From contig JAISES010000164.1 in the NCBI GenBank assembly GCA_031263965.1, positions 1-15,298 on the forward strand: a stretch of 15,298 nt of DNA. Direction: 5' to 3'. Origin of the DNA: Prevotella sp. (GTDB lineage Bacteria > Bacteroidota > Bacteroidia > Bacteroidales > Dysgonomonadaceae). The notes below the pieces were generated by a model, which was not told where the DNA came from, did not search any database, and saw nothing but the letters and a program-made list of their open reading frames with translations. A program made the translations under genes and the position numbers. Numbering within the stretch: position 1 is the stretch's first letter; each line of letters begins with the position of its first letter. Shown piece by piece: positions 6,002 to 15,218 of this stretch.

Positions 6002-6619
6002 CTAGTATAAAACCCCCATGCCGAAAGATCCTACGGCATAACTTCCAATAGTGGTAGCAGTAGCCCAATACCAAGAGAAATGCATAATGCTGTATGCAGG
6101 CAAAGCATAAAAAGCCGCTATAGCAACAGGATAACCAAGAATATCCATCGCCGTAAGACCCATTTTAGCATTCTTTATGGCGGTCTGATTGACACTAGAA
6201 CCAAAACCCTGAGACCAGTTATAGTCAGTAATTGGATTTACTTTATTATCCCATCCTTTGCCATTACTCCTGTGCGCAAATCTTCCTCCGTATTTATCAA
6301 CAAAATAACTCAACGCCCTTGCATTGGCATCCTGTTCTACAGCATGATATTTATGTGTTCCATCTCCTTTTCCAGCACTGATTAAACTTGGAATACCAAA
6401 TTTGGGAATAAAAACAGGGCCAAAAGCCTGATTTTGCGTCAGATTTTGAACCATTGGATGGCTAAATCCTATACGAGTTGTCTGATTTCCATTTTTACTT
6501 CTATATCCGAACCAAGCAGGGGCAAAATATACTCGACCATTTTTCCATGTACTTAGTCCTTCATTTTTGTTCTTTCCAACAGGCCAAGGTGGTACACAAT
6601 TTTCACTTGGATCTTGCAT
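6002..6619 (-). CDS. Unrecognised protein with C-terminal membrane segments; possible displaced Rhs toxin tip
   Basis: From the ATG at 6619 the product has 205 residues. It lacks a signal peptide. Residues 1-130 are soluble and rich in Gly, Asn and Trp (VPPWPVGKNKN near the start, then THKYHAVEQDANARA and YGGRFAHRSNG). Two hydrophobic segments follow at about 155-178 and 183-203, and the protein ends in GMGVLY. I do not recognise a domain. A second ATG at 6660, 10 bases after the upstream lipoprotein stop, opens another frame reading MNPAEARKYIYTNL; one base shift near 6620 would join it to this protein. So the gene may have a frameshifted start, or it may be a headless fragment of a larger protein. 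Its place in AT-rich DNA behind a giant Rhs gene fits an orphan C-terminal cassette. Confidence 0.55.
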   Translation of the reverse strand: MQDPSENCVPPWPVGKNKNEGLSTWKNGRVYFAPAWFGYRSKNGNQTTRIGFSHPMVQNLTQNQAFGPVFIPKFGIPSLISAGKGDGTHKYHAVEQDANARALSYFVDKYGGRFAHRSNGKGWDNKVNPITDYNWSQGFGSSVNQTAIKNAKMGLTAMDILGYPVAIAAFYALPAYSIMHFSWYWATATTIGSYAVGSFGMGVLY

Positions 6620-6670
6620 AGGTTTGTATAAATGTATTTTCTAGCCTCTGCTGGGTTCATAACATTAACA

Positions 6671-7138
6671 TCATTTAGGCTTAAAAATAATTTCTTTTTT
6701 AACAATACTATCTCCAACAATAAAATGTAGATTCATTACGAATTTATGATTCTTTTTCAAACATCTACGATTTAAAAAGAAATTCGAATCAATTGTATCT
6801 TTCTTATTATCAAAAGCCAGATAAATTTCTTTATTTGAATAAGGTTCAATAACACTATCCGATAAATAATTAAATTTGTATGAAGAAACAATGCTTTCAT
6901 AGATAGATACAATTTCCCCTGATTGCTTATCAATATAAACTACAGAATTGGATTTATTGTTAATATGGAGTGGCACAGAATAATAGAACCTACTTAAAAA
7001 TTTTAAAGTTCCTTCTCCGATTTTCAAACTAACAGAGTCATTAATTATCAATGAATTCACGACTGACTTATACATCACCTTAGGTGGATGACACGACGCA
7101 AAAATAATAAAGCTTATTATTAAACATGTTTTTTTCAT
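6671..7138 (-). CDS. Small lipoprotein of unknown function, candidate immunity protein
   Basis: The 155-residue product starts with a clear lipoprotein signal: MKKTCLIISFIIFAS followed by Cys16, with FASC as lipobox. His-Pro-Pro at +2 to +4 lacks an Asp retention signal. The mature part is predicted beta-rich, with many Ser, Lys and Ile, and has no other membrane segment. It is the first gene downstream of the Rhs gene (240 bases, the gap being filled by hairpins) and is very AT-rich. Immunity proteins against Rhs tips are usually encoded right after the toxin; a membrane-anchored periplasmic protein could block a toxin acting there. The stop lies 10 bases before the ATG at 6660 of the next gene. 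Confidence 0.75.
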   Translation of the reverse strand: MKKTCLIISFIIFASCHPPKVMYKSVVNSLIINDSVSLKIGEGTLKFLSRFYYSVPLHINNKSNSVVYIDKQSGEIVSIYESIVSSYKFNYLSDSVIEPYSNKEIYLAFDNKKDTIDSNFFLNRRCLKKNHKFVMNLHFIVGDSIVKKEIIFKPK

Positions 7139-7160
7139 TGCAATTTTAATTTATAATTCT

Positions 7161-7368
7161 GGGATGGGTGAAATCCCCCGCCTTTAGGCGGAGCACTTTT
7201 TATATTATTTGAATAAATTCCTCATATATAAAAAGCGATCATCCTTTTTGTTGTAAAATCTTATAAATATGTTCCTGTAATGGATATTTTTAGTTTTTCT
7301 TTAGGAGGCTTCAGCCTCACAGGACTTTTAGTCCGTTACAGTAACCCACCGCCTCTTTAGGCGTGTGG
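7161..7368. repeat. Cluster of REP-like hairpins between Rhs gene and lipoprotein gene
   Basis: Five hairpins occupy the gap: GGGAT/ATCCC at 7161-7177; CCGCC-TTTA-GGCGG at 7178-7191; GAGGC-TTCA-GCCTC at 7305-7318; GGACT/AGTCC at 7322-7334; and CGCCT-CTTT-AGGCG at 7350-7363, extended by CCAC/GTGG. An outer pair, 7275-7284 with 7332-7341 (9 of 10), encloses two of them. Most share a TTTA- or TTCA-like loop, which suggests one repeat family. The last hairpin sits 10 bases after the Rhs stop and may protect or end its transcript. Confidence 0.65.
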
Positions 7369-7378
7369 TTGTTTAGTA

Positions 7379-10300
7379 TTATGGTGTTAAACGTGCATAC
7401 TCGTCAGCCCAGTAGTCTAAGCAATTCGGATTTACATAAGGATTATTTGAATATCCTGGATTAATAAGATACTCGTATAAAATTCGTTTATAGAAATTAA
7501 AACTACCCATGATTTTTTGTTGATAGATGTGAGCCCGTTCATGAGCTAAAGTTTCATGGTACCAACTGGGATCGTCTTTTATATATTTAGCATCCACCAT
7601 CATATTCCTTCCCAAAGTAATTCCTGATGTAAAATATCGCAAGAGTCCCCCACGCCGATAAATTGGATAACTGTTTTTTATTCCAAAAGCGGCATCATCA
7701 GCGGCAAAACGTTCTTTTACGCCAAGAGGGACAATTGCACTTCCCATTAATCCTATTCTAACTCCGGCCATTCCAACACTCAACGCTGCACCCATTGCCG
7801 CACCTTTCCATAAGTAACTTGCATCCTGTTTCATTGCCGCCATCATCGCTCCGCTTGCAAGTCCTGTCGCTGCGCCTTTCAGTGCGGAATGCCCTAACTC
7901 GTACATTCCATTTTTGAAAGAACTTCCCGCTACGCCTGAAAAATCGCCGATAGCCGCCCCTATACCGCCAGAAAGTGCACCGCCAAATCCGCCTATAACC
8001 ATACCCATAGTCATATTGCCCATAATGTCGTTGAAATTACCGCCCATTATGGCGGTCATCCCTGCACCGTTAATACCTCCCGACACCATTCCGCCCATCA
8101 TTCCGCCAGCAACTCCTGCGCTAAATGTACTTGCTCCTCCTGCCGCTGCCGAAGCTGCGACACTTGTTCCGATCGCGGCACCTGCATAACCAGCAACTCC
8201 TCCGACAGCTATGCCCGCATAAGTTTGCCAATTATTATAATCCCATTTGGCAGGATTAAAATTACCATTAACAGAAGAGCCACCTAAATATGCACCAATT
8301 ATAACAGCTGGTATCCAAAACCACTCTCCGCTTGGATCGGTAAACTTAAACGGATTATTCAAGCAGTATGAGTACCTGTTGTAATTCTGACTCAGGAGCA
8401 TCATTTGCACATACGGGTCAGGCGACAGGAATCTGCCCAGTACAGGGTCGTACATGCGGCCGTTCATGTTGATCAATCCGAACTCTTCCAGATGTTCATG
8501 CTCTGTATAGCCGCGGTGGAAAGCAAAGCTATTATTTGTTACCGTCCGGTTGCCCCATGCATCGTATGATGCTTTGAATACCTCCGTGCCATCGCCATCG
8601 GTTAGTTTAACTATACTTCCCAGATGATCTTTATGTACATAGTATATCTTATCGGTTTGTCCCTGTTGTTTTACATATACGGCAGCCAGTCCGTCGCCAC
8701 CTGATATGTAATACAACTGTTTGGTAACACTACCTTCTGTTACGCTCTCGTAATCACCCGCAAAAATAATAGTTTTTTGCAATACATCATTCTTTTTCAG
8801 TTCTGTTTTCCAGCGTTGCTGGTCAGGACCATATGTTATGTTTAACAACATATTGTCGGTTCCTACTGTTTCGCTTATACTTGCAGCCTTGTTGAAAGCC
8901 GTATAGGTAATTATTTGGTCGTTGGCAGGAAGTAAATTACCGGTGTTTTCTACGGCAGTGACGGCATGGGGACGCGTACCATAGCTGTACAGGCCTAATC
9001 CTGTTTTGGAATTGATGTTTCCATTGGGCAGGTAATCCATGCTCATAACGGTAGTCGTACCATGCTTGATAGTAGTAAGCCTGTCCAGATCATCATAAGT
9101 AAAAGATTCTGTTTGGGCGATCATCCCTGTACGGGAAGCCAGATTGCCGGTCGCTCCATCAAATTCATAGTCCATGTTACGTAATACGGCAGAACCTTGC
9201 ATTGTCCTCAGGTTGGTAAGCAACCCCTGGCTGTTGTACGTGCTTGCAGCTATTAGCGTACCTCCTAGCACAGAAGTATAAAACGTACCTGTAGCGCCTG
9301 TGGATTCCCAGATAGCCTGCGTACCTGCCAGTACTTTGGATAAGTTCCCGTATGAGTCGTACTGCCTGTTCACCTGCACGCTTCCCGGATACAGTACGCT
9401 GCTCAACTGTCCAAGCGTATTATAACCATAGGAGAATTCCAGCAAGCCTGAGCCATCGATATTCCGCTGTTCCGTAAGCATACGCCCCAGATTATCGTAA
9501 GTATAAGCGGAATAATTATTCCCTGTCTGTACTTTAGTCAGACGAAGCAAGCCGTAACCGGATGTCCCGTATGTATATGTAGTGGCAGTACCGTCGATTA
9601 CCGTGGTTGCCGGACGGCCTAAAGCATCGTAGGTATTGGTAGTCTCTTTTCCGTTGCCATCCACCTGTTTTGTTATTCTTCCGGCCGCATCATAAGTGTA
9701 TGTATACGTGCCTGCATTCGGATCGGTTAAAGTAGCCTGGTTCCCTACGGCATCGTAAGTCATGGAAAAAAACGCATTTCCTGTACCTGTAGTTTTTGGT
9801 TTTCCATTTGAATAATACGTATATGCTATGGAAGAAACAGGGTCTGTAACATACTTAACATTACCCCATGCATCCATTGTCTTAGTGAAAGTCCTGCCAT
9901 TGGTAACTGTCGTTTCCGTTCTATTGCCATAACTGTAAGTTGAACTCTGACCGGAACTGCTGCCGGATGAAGCAACCCTGCCTCTAGCATCGTAAGTAAA
10001 TGATTCTGTCGTTGTCAGATTCCCTGTTTGGCTCTGCTTTTGCGTAACCTGCCCTTTGGTGTTGTAAGAGGTTGTCTGTTTGATGGCCATGCTTTTTTCA
10101 CCGATGGTTTCAACCAGTACTTCACGCCCCTTATTATCATACCAGGTTTTTGTCCAGGGGCTTCCTGTAGCTTGCGATAGAATAAAGTAACGTTTAGATG
10201 CGTTATTGTTCCAGCCCCATTTCGTAGACTTCTTGTTCCCATCAGGGTAAACCGTAGATGTCACATTGCCCCAGGTGTCGTAAGTATGGGTAGTGGTCAG

Positions 10301-13300
10301 TATATTGGATGCAAGGGTTTCATCCTTTTCGGTCAATACATTGCCCCAAGCATCATAGGTATAACTCTTTACCAAAGATGCCGGGGTAGTGAAAGTTTTT
10401 GTCAGGAACCGGTAAGCGGCGTCATATACATTATTAACCGTAACCGGACTGATGCCCGAACCGCTTTCTACGGTAGTCAGCACATTACCGGCTGCATCAT
10501 AAGTGTAATCGGTAGTCAGCAGCAGGGAAGAGTCATAATTCGCGATAACCTGCGTCCGGTAACCTTTGGCGGCATCGTACGTAATAGCTGTCTTTTTCGT
10601 AAATACGGCGGCGTCATCGGCGTGCTTTTGGGTTAAAGTAACCAATTGCGGTTTATAGCTCCCACCAGCTAGTATGTAATTACTGTACTGTACAGTTTTA
10701 TACATGTTATTGCCGAAATCCACCTTTTCTTCTTCTTGATATCCGTAAGTGGAATTAAACTTATAAGTTGTGGTCGCGGTATTTCCTTCCAGGTCTTTGT
10801 CTGTCCTGGTTGAAGGATAGATGAAATACTTTTTAGAGCCTTTGTCTGCAACAGATAATGTTATATTGGTTTCGGCAGTCTTGCCATCTACAGTCGTTTT
10901 GGAATATGTAGCCGAAGGAATAAAGAATGTTGTGTTCCATGTCTTGATACCCGATTCGGTTACTGTCCCGAGCGTGGTGTTGGTTGCTGTCTGGGAAGCG
11001 AATCCTAACATTCCTTTTCCCTGCAAATGTACTTTCAAACCACTATATTGGTAATTAGTGGTCATACTGCCGGCAACGCCGTTATTGGCTGTAACCGATT
11101 CTACAGCATGGATCGGAATGGTGTAATCGGCCATCGGGTAAACGCTTCCGGTTCCTTTAGTATAAATACCTCCATTAGCGAATGAAGCATAGCTAACAGA
11201 AGTATTACTACCGTAGCTGTCTGTGACAGAGGATATCTTCCCATTGCCGGAATTGATACTGTTTTTATAGAACCGCCATACCGGATCAGCACTGGCATTG
11301 GTACTGCTGTAAAAATTATAACCGTAGTTTATCAAATCAACCTGTCCGTCGCCATTAAAATCCCCTGTTAGATAACGATCAGGGAGAGCGTCATGTTCCT
11401 TTTTTGAAGTTGCTACCCTTTCCTGGGTAAGCGCTGTTCCTGTGGAACGCATCCAATAGGAGTAAGTGGTATTGAATTCACCCCACGTACTGATAACAAT
11501 ACCTAATATTTTGTCGTGCTTTTTATCATACATTGCTTTGGTGATAATCACATCGGATTTTCCATCATTATCGAAGTCAAGAACCTGAACTCCAAATCTG
11601 TTATTATCATAACTGGTGAAATCCTGATCATATATAGCCAATGTACAAGCCAGCACTTTATTAAATATACCATTCCCATTATTCAAAGCAAAATGCCAGT
11701 TGCTATCTCCGGTATCATTCATGATAAAGTCCATCCTGCCGTCCCCATTAAAATCACCGGAACGGATCATCCAGACATTTCCTATATTAGTACCAGTCGT
11801 TCTGTAGCTGTCGGAGAATGTGGATGTCGATATTCCATTGCCCTGATTCCAGAAAATACAGTATCCGCCGCTATAGAAAACCAATATATCATCCAGCCCG
11901 TCTCCATTATAGTCAGATAAAAATAATTTTTCCGGTTTAGAGGATAATGTAAGATTTAAGCTGGCTCTGTAAAGGGTAGTTCCCGAATTTAAACCAATAA
12001 CATCACATGCATATTTATTGTTACTATGGTCTTTTTCAATAACAATCAAGTCTTGTTTGCCATCTTTATTAACATCAGCGGATGCATAAAGCGGCATTTC
12101 TGATGTATTCTTAAGCTGATAAAGAAATTGCTTATTATGTAAAGCACCACCCGCAAATCTAAATTCAACAACCTTATAGTTTACCTCATTGATTATTGAA
12201 AGATTCGGTACAAGCAAATCATTTATACCGTCCCCATTGAAATCTACGGCGAAAGGCCCTCCTTTTACTACTCTCCAATCTCCCATATCGAATGAAGCGC
12301 CTAATGAATAAGGGCTACCGGTTGAAAATTGAGGTTTTCCATAGCTGTCAAGCGATGCGGAATAAATATACGCATATGTATCGTATGTCCAAGAGTTAAC
12401 GCCTGTTAGTATTTTGGCTGAAGTAACACTGGCTATATCAGTCAACCCGTCACCATTAAAATCCCCTGACGTGAACTGTTGTTCCCCAAGAGTTAAATAA
12501 GAAGAACTTGCCGGTGTATTTACTGTAACGGTATTTACCGATTGGTACATTGAAGGCAGGTAATTCCAATTCAAAGTAAACGGCTTCAATGCTTCCCCTG
12601 CGCCATTTTTGAGCGTAACCTTGGTTAAGCGGGAGAATTTTGTAGATGAACCATCACCGGTATCGTTATATGTCAATTCGTAAGTACGGTATACATTGCT
12701 GCCCGTTCTGGCTGAAATACTGTTTAACCTGTAATTCATATAACCTTTTACATTCTCGATATAAAACGGAGATGAATCGTTGCGGTAGCTGTAATTGAAA
12801 GCAACGGTATTCGTTAATCCGGTAGACGTATTTTTATTATTACCGTAGGTTATTGTATTCGGATACATGAAATAACTCCAGTTATAATAAGAATAGGTCA
12901 TATAATTACCCATCGGGTCTTCCAGATAATCCAGGTACCAGGCATTAATGCGTGGAGAACTGCCTGAGGTATAGCTTTGTCTCCCGGAAGCAGTATTTCC
13001 ATAATAAGATTTCATCCCATTGGAATGCTGAATCTCAAACCATGCATCCGCAGTACCCGTGTTATATGTACCGTGAAAAATCACTTTCGTGAACGGATCG
13101 GATTCAGGATAATAGACGGCACCTTCCTGACCTGCCGTACCGGATGAATATATCAACCGTTGCCCGTCAAGATAGAAAGCATCATTCCCCAGATAAGCCA
13201 TTTTTGAAGCTGTTCCGTCGTGATAAATATCTTTTGGTGCGCGGGTAATAGCAGATAAACCTGAAAGATTACATCCCCAACCTGCAACACCATTCCCTGA

Positions 13301-14701
13301 CTGGCTGTTATAGACAATAGCCAGAGACGGCTGCATGCCCCCTACGCCTTGCGGCACTTCAATAGGGATGGAAATTGTGGCCGCTCCGGTCGGAGATACA
13401 TTGAAATTTCCTCCGACTGCTCCTACAGGGTCAGTGTCGGAACTGTATGCATTTGGTATGTCCGTATAACCGAATTCTTCTGAGGAATATCCAATAATAC
13501 CTGTTGTGATAAGTCCTGAAGAACTATATCCTTCCGAAACAATATAATAGGTTCCGACATCCAACGTCTGCTGTATAAAAGAATGCAAGGTAGAGGCGGA
13601 ACACGCCCCTTCGCCCAAATAATCGTCATTGACGGCCAGCGTATTGCCGGAAGCATCCAGCAAGGTCATGTATGTATCGAAAGCCGAACCGCAATGAGTC
13701 ATGGTGACCAATGCCTTTTTTGTAAGCGTGAACTTGTAAAAAATGTCGTTCGGAGTGCGTACCGTATGCTGGTTCGTGTAATTTACAGTATTCTGTGTAT
13801 CGGAATAGTCAAAGCTACCACTGAATACTCCAACATCAATAGGATCATTAAAATTATCCCCTTTTAGATTGTAAACTTTCCCACTTATATTAGTTAGAAT
13901 AACGCCATTGGTACTGTACCCTTCGGAAACAATATAATAAACACCGGCATCCAGGTCTTTTTTAAGATATGAATGTAGCGTACTGGAACATTGTCCGACG
14001 CCGGAATAATCATCATTATAGGCTATTACTGTCCCTGCAACATCCAATAAATACAAATAAGTATCTGAAAGGGTTGATCCGCAGTGGCTTATTGTTATTT
14101 CCGTTTTTTTATTTAATGTAAGCTTGTAGAAAACATCATTGGAAGACTTGCCCACATACGCATTCGTGAAATTTGTGGTATTCTGCGAATTGGAATACGA
14201 AAAGTCCGAGGAGAATGTCCCTGCGATTATCGGGTCACTGAGGCTTTCCCCTGAACCGGTCACAGTTCCGGAAATACTGGTCAGGATAACCCCGTTTGCA
14301 CTATACCCTTCCGAAACAACATAATAAGTACCGGCATCCAGGTCTTTTTTCAAGAACGAATGCCTTATATTGGAGCATTGTTCAGTGGAACAATCATCAT
14401 TGTTATCGATCTGGCTACCCGATGCACTCAACAGGTATAAAAAGGTATCGGAAAGCGTCGATCCGCAATGCGTCATAGTAACCGTCATCTTTTTATTCAA
14501 TGTGAATTTATAGTATACATCGTTTGTGGACTTGCCTGTATAGCTATTGGTGAAGCCGGTCGTATTCTGCGAGTTGGAATATGAAAAATCCGCACTGAAT
14601 GTTCCCGCAACTATCGGGTTCGACATTGTATTTCCTGTTTGCGCATTCAGCAATGTCAGGTTAAACAGGATTGACAGTATGGCGGGTAAAATCTTTCTCA
14701 T
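7379..14701 (-). CDS. Giant secreted SpvB/FG-GAP/Rhs protein with C-terminal zincin-like tip
   Basis: The 2440-residue protein is built as follows: signal peptide 1-20; three repeats of about 120 residues (27-146, 154-275, 284-404), each with HCGS and a later CS pair; SpvB-like start at about 430 (VSPTGAATISIPIEVPQG); seven D-x-[ND]-x-DG-x-x-D calcium loops at 747-755, 820-828, 876-884, 930-938, 983-991, 1042-1050 and 1114-1122; YD repeats from about 1300 to 1990; and the Rhs core with YYVHKDHLGS (about 2015) and GRFLSPDP (2089-2096), ending at DPSG (2122-2125). The tip (2126-2440) has a long Gly/Ala-rich stretch and then HERAH (2387-2391), a zinc metallopeptidase HExxH motif, with Glu2434 in WADEYARL as possible third ligand. 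Similar HExxH tips end many Bacteroidota Rhs proteins. The core is expected to form a shell around the tip. There is no T9SS sorting domain here, but the gene 19 bases upstream has one. Probable polymorphic toxin; target unknown. Confidence 0.93.
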   Translation of the reverse strand: MRKILPAILSILFNLTLLNAQTGNTMSNPIVAGTFSADFSYSNSQNTTGFTNSYTGKSTNDVYYKFTLNKKMTVTMTHCGSTLSDTFLYLLSASGSQIDNNDDCSTEQCSNIRHSFLKKDLDAGTYYVVSEGYSANGVILTSISGTVTGSGESLSDPIIAGTFSSDFSYSNSQNTTNFTNAYVGKSSNDVFYKLTLNKKTEITISHCGSTLSDTYLYLLDVAGTVIAYNDDYSGVGQCSSTLHSYLKKDLDAGVYYIVSEGYSTNGVILTNISGKVYNLKGDNFNDPIDVGVFSGSFDYSDTQNTVNYTNQHTVRTPNDIFYKFTLTKKALVTMTHCGSAFDTYMTLLDASGNTLAVNDDYLGEGACSASTLHSFIQQTLDVGTYYIVSEGYSSSGLITTGIIGYSSEEFGYTDIPNAYSSDTDPVGAVGGNFNVSPTGAATISIPIEVPQGVGGMQPSLAIVYNSQSGNGVAGWGCNLSGLSAITRAPKDIYHDGTASKMAYLGNDAFYLDGQRLIYSSGTAGQEGAVYYPESDPFTKVIFHGTYNTGTADAWFEIQHSNGMKSYYGNTASGRQSYTSGSSPRINAWYLDYLEDPMGNYMTYSYYNWSYFMYPNTITYGNNKNTSTGLTNTVAFNYSYRNDSSPFYIENVKGYMNYRLNSISARTGSNVYRTYELTYNDTGDGSSTKFSRLTKVTLKNGAGEALKPFTLNWNYLPSMYQSVNTVTVNTPASSSYLTLGEQQFTSGDFNGDGLTDIASVTSAKILTGVNSWTYDTYAYIYSASLDSYGKPQFSTGSPYSLGASFDMGDWRVVKGGPFAVDFNGDGINDLLVPNLSIINEVNYKVVEFRFAGGALHNKQFLYQLKNTSEMPLYASADVNKDGKQDLIVIEKDHSNNKYACDVIGLNSGTTLYRASLNLTLSSKPEKLFLSDYNGDGLDDILVFYSGGYCIFWNQGNGISTSTFSDSYRTTGTNIGNVWMIRSGDFNGDGRMDFIMNDTGDSNWHFALNNGNGIFNKVLACTLAIYDQDFTSYDNNRFGVQVLDFDNDGKSDVIITKAMYDKKHDKILGIVISTWGEFNTTYSYWMRSTGTALTQERVATSKKEHDALPDRYLTGDFNGDGQVDLINYGYNFYSSTNASADPVWRFYKNSINSGNGKISSVTDSYGSNTSVSYASFANGGIYTKGTGSVYPMADYTIPIHAVESVTANNGVAGSMTTNYQYSGLKVHLQGKGMLGFASQTATNTTLGTVTESGIKTWNTTFFIPSATYSKTTVDGKTAETNITLSVADKGSKKYFIYPSTRTDKDLEGNTATTTYKFNSTYGYQEEEKVDFGNNMYKTVQYSNYILAGGSYKPQLVTLTQKHADDAAVFTKKTAITYDAAKGYRTQVIANYDSSLLLTTDYTYDAAGNVLTTVESGSGISPVTVNNVYDAAYRFLTKTFTTPASLVKSYTYDAWGNVLTEKDETLASNILTTTHTYDTWGNVTSTVYPDGNKKSTKWGWNNNASKRYFILSQATGSPWTKTWYDNKGREVLVETIGEKSMAIKQTTSYNTKGQVTQKQSQTGNLTTTESFTYDARGRVASSGSSSGQSSTYSYGNRTETTVTNGRTFTKTMDAWGNVKYVTDPVSSIAYTYYSNGKPKTTGTGNAFFSMTYDAVGNQATLTDPNAGTYTYTYDAAGRITKQVDGNGKETTNTYDALGRPATTVIDGTATTYTYGTSGYGLLRLTKVQTGNNYSAYTYDNLGRMLTEQRNIDGSGLLEFSYGYNTLGQLSSVLYPGSVQVNRQYDSYGNLSKVLAGTQAIWESTGATGTFYTSVLGGTLIAASTYNSQGLLTNLRTMQGSAVLRNMDYEFDGATGNLASRTGMIAQTESFTYDDLDRLTTIKHGTTTVMSMDYLPNGNINSKTGLGLYSYGTRPHAVTAVENTGNLLPANDQIITYTAFNKAASISETVGTDNMLLNITYGPDQQRWKTELKKNDVLQKTIIFAGDYESVTEGSVTKQLYYISGGDGLAAVYVKQQGQTDKIYYVHKDHLGSIVKLTDGDGTEVFKASYDAWGNRTVTNNSFAFHRGYTEHEHLEEFGLINMNGRMYDPVLGRFLSPDPYVQMMLLSQNYNRYSYCLNNPFKFTDPSGEWFWIPAVIIGAYLGGSSVNGNFNPAKWDYNNWQTYAGIAVGGVAGYAGAAIGTSVAASAAAGGASTFSAGVAGGMMGGMVSGGINGAGMTAIMGGNFNDIMGNMTMGMVIGGFGGALSGGIGAAIGDFSGVAGSSFKNGMYELGHSALKGAATGLASGAMMAAMKQDASYLWKGAAMGAALSVGMAGVRIGLMGSAIVPLGVKERFAADDAAFGIKNSYPIYRRGGLLRYFTSGITLGRNMMVDAKYIKDDPSWYHETLAHERAHIYQQKIMGSFNFYKRILYEYLINPGYSNNPYVNPNCLDYWADEYARLTP

Positions 14702-14720
14702 AATAAAAAGGTATTAAATT

Positions 14721-15131
14721 TTACTTTTTGATAATTTTCCACGAACTGTATTCCCCATCGATATTGATCCGGAGGACATACAACCCGCTGGCCTTGCCGC
14801 TTATATCCAGATCATCAGTAGCCGAATTCATCTTTTTCCGGAGCACAACCTGTCCCTGCATATTGACAATAGTAAGGTTCACCGATTTACAATCTTCGAA
14901 ATCCGATACCTCAACTTTTAACTGGCCTTCCGTCGGATTCGGGTAAATCTTGATTGTCCTTTGAGCAAGTTCTTCGGTGAAAAATGAAGATTCTGTTTCA
15001 GAGGCAGATTTCGTCAGCACTATTTCCCGTTTTATACGGTTTCCGGCTGCGTCATATGCATATTGAATTTTTTGGGCATTCATTGTACCGGACAATACAA
15101 TAAACAATAAAGAGAATAAAATCTGTTTCAT
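14721..15131 (-). CDS. Small YD-motif protein with T9SS C-terminal sorting domain
   Basis: The 136-residue product has a signal peptide (1-19, ending MNA before Gln-Lys), one YD motif, YAYDAAGNRIKREI (24-37), a short linker, and a type A Por/T9SS sorting domain (61-136) with IYPNPTEG (62-69), GLYVLRI (116-122) and the closing basic KIIKK. T9SS proteins are exported by Sec and then passed across the outer membrane guided by this domain. The product is almost only signals plus one Rhs-type motif, as if the two ends of a large Rhs protein were kept and the middle lost. The Rhs gene starts 19 bases downstream, so they are likely co-transcribed. A possible -7 box TAATTTG (imperfect) lies in the 87-base gap upstream. 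It may be an anchor or chaperone partner, or a decayed Rhs gene. Confidence 0.88.
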   Translation of the reverse strand: MKQILFSLLFIVLSGTMNAQKIQYAYDAAGNRIKREIVLTKSASETESSFFTEELAQRTIKIYPNPTEGQLKVEVSDFEDCKSVNLTIVNMQGQVVLRKKMNSATDDLDISGKASGLYVLRINIDGEYSSWKIIKK

Positions 15132-15218
15132 GGTAAATTGTGTTTTAGAAATTATTCGTAAGGTGTACTTATTTATGCAAATTACTGCTGGTGCGATAAT
15201 TTATTAAACGATTTAACA

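Noticed and set aside
7150..7378. CRISPR array, because of several short repeated hairpins
   Set aside because: The hairpins differ in sequence and spacing, there are no equal-length spacers, and no cas gene is in the window.
7914..8189. A 91-codon proline-rich plus-strand open frame
   Set aside because: It is the complement of the Gly/Ala-rich codons of the Rhs tip, which read as Pro and Ala on the other strand; it has no gene-like start or context.
10286..10636. A 116-codon plus-strand open frame
   Set aside because: Shadow of the YD-repeat region on the other strand, without a recognisable domain.
11516..11920. A 134-codon plus-strand open frame
   Set aside because: It lies wholly inside the FG-GAP region of the Rhs gene; its sequence is low in complexity and mirrors the opposite coding strand.
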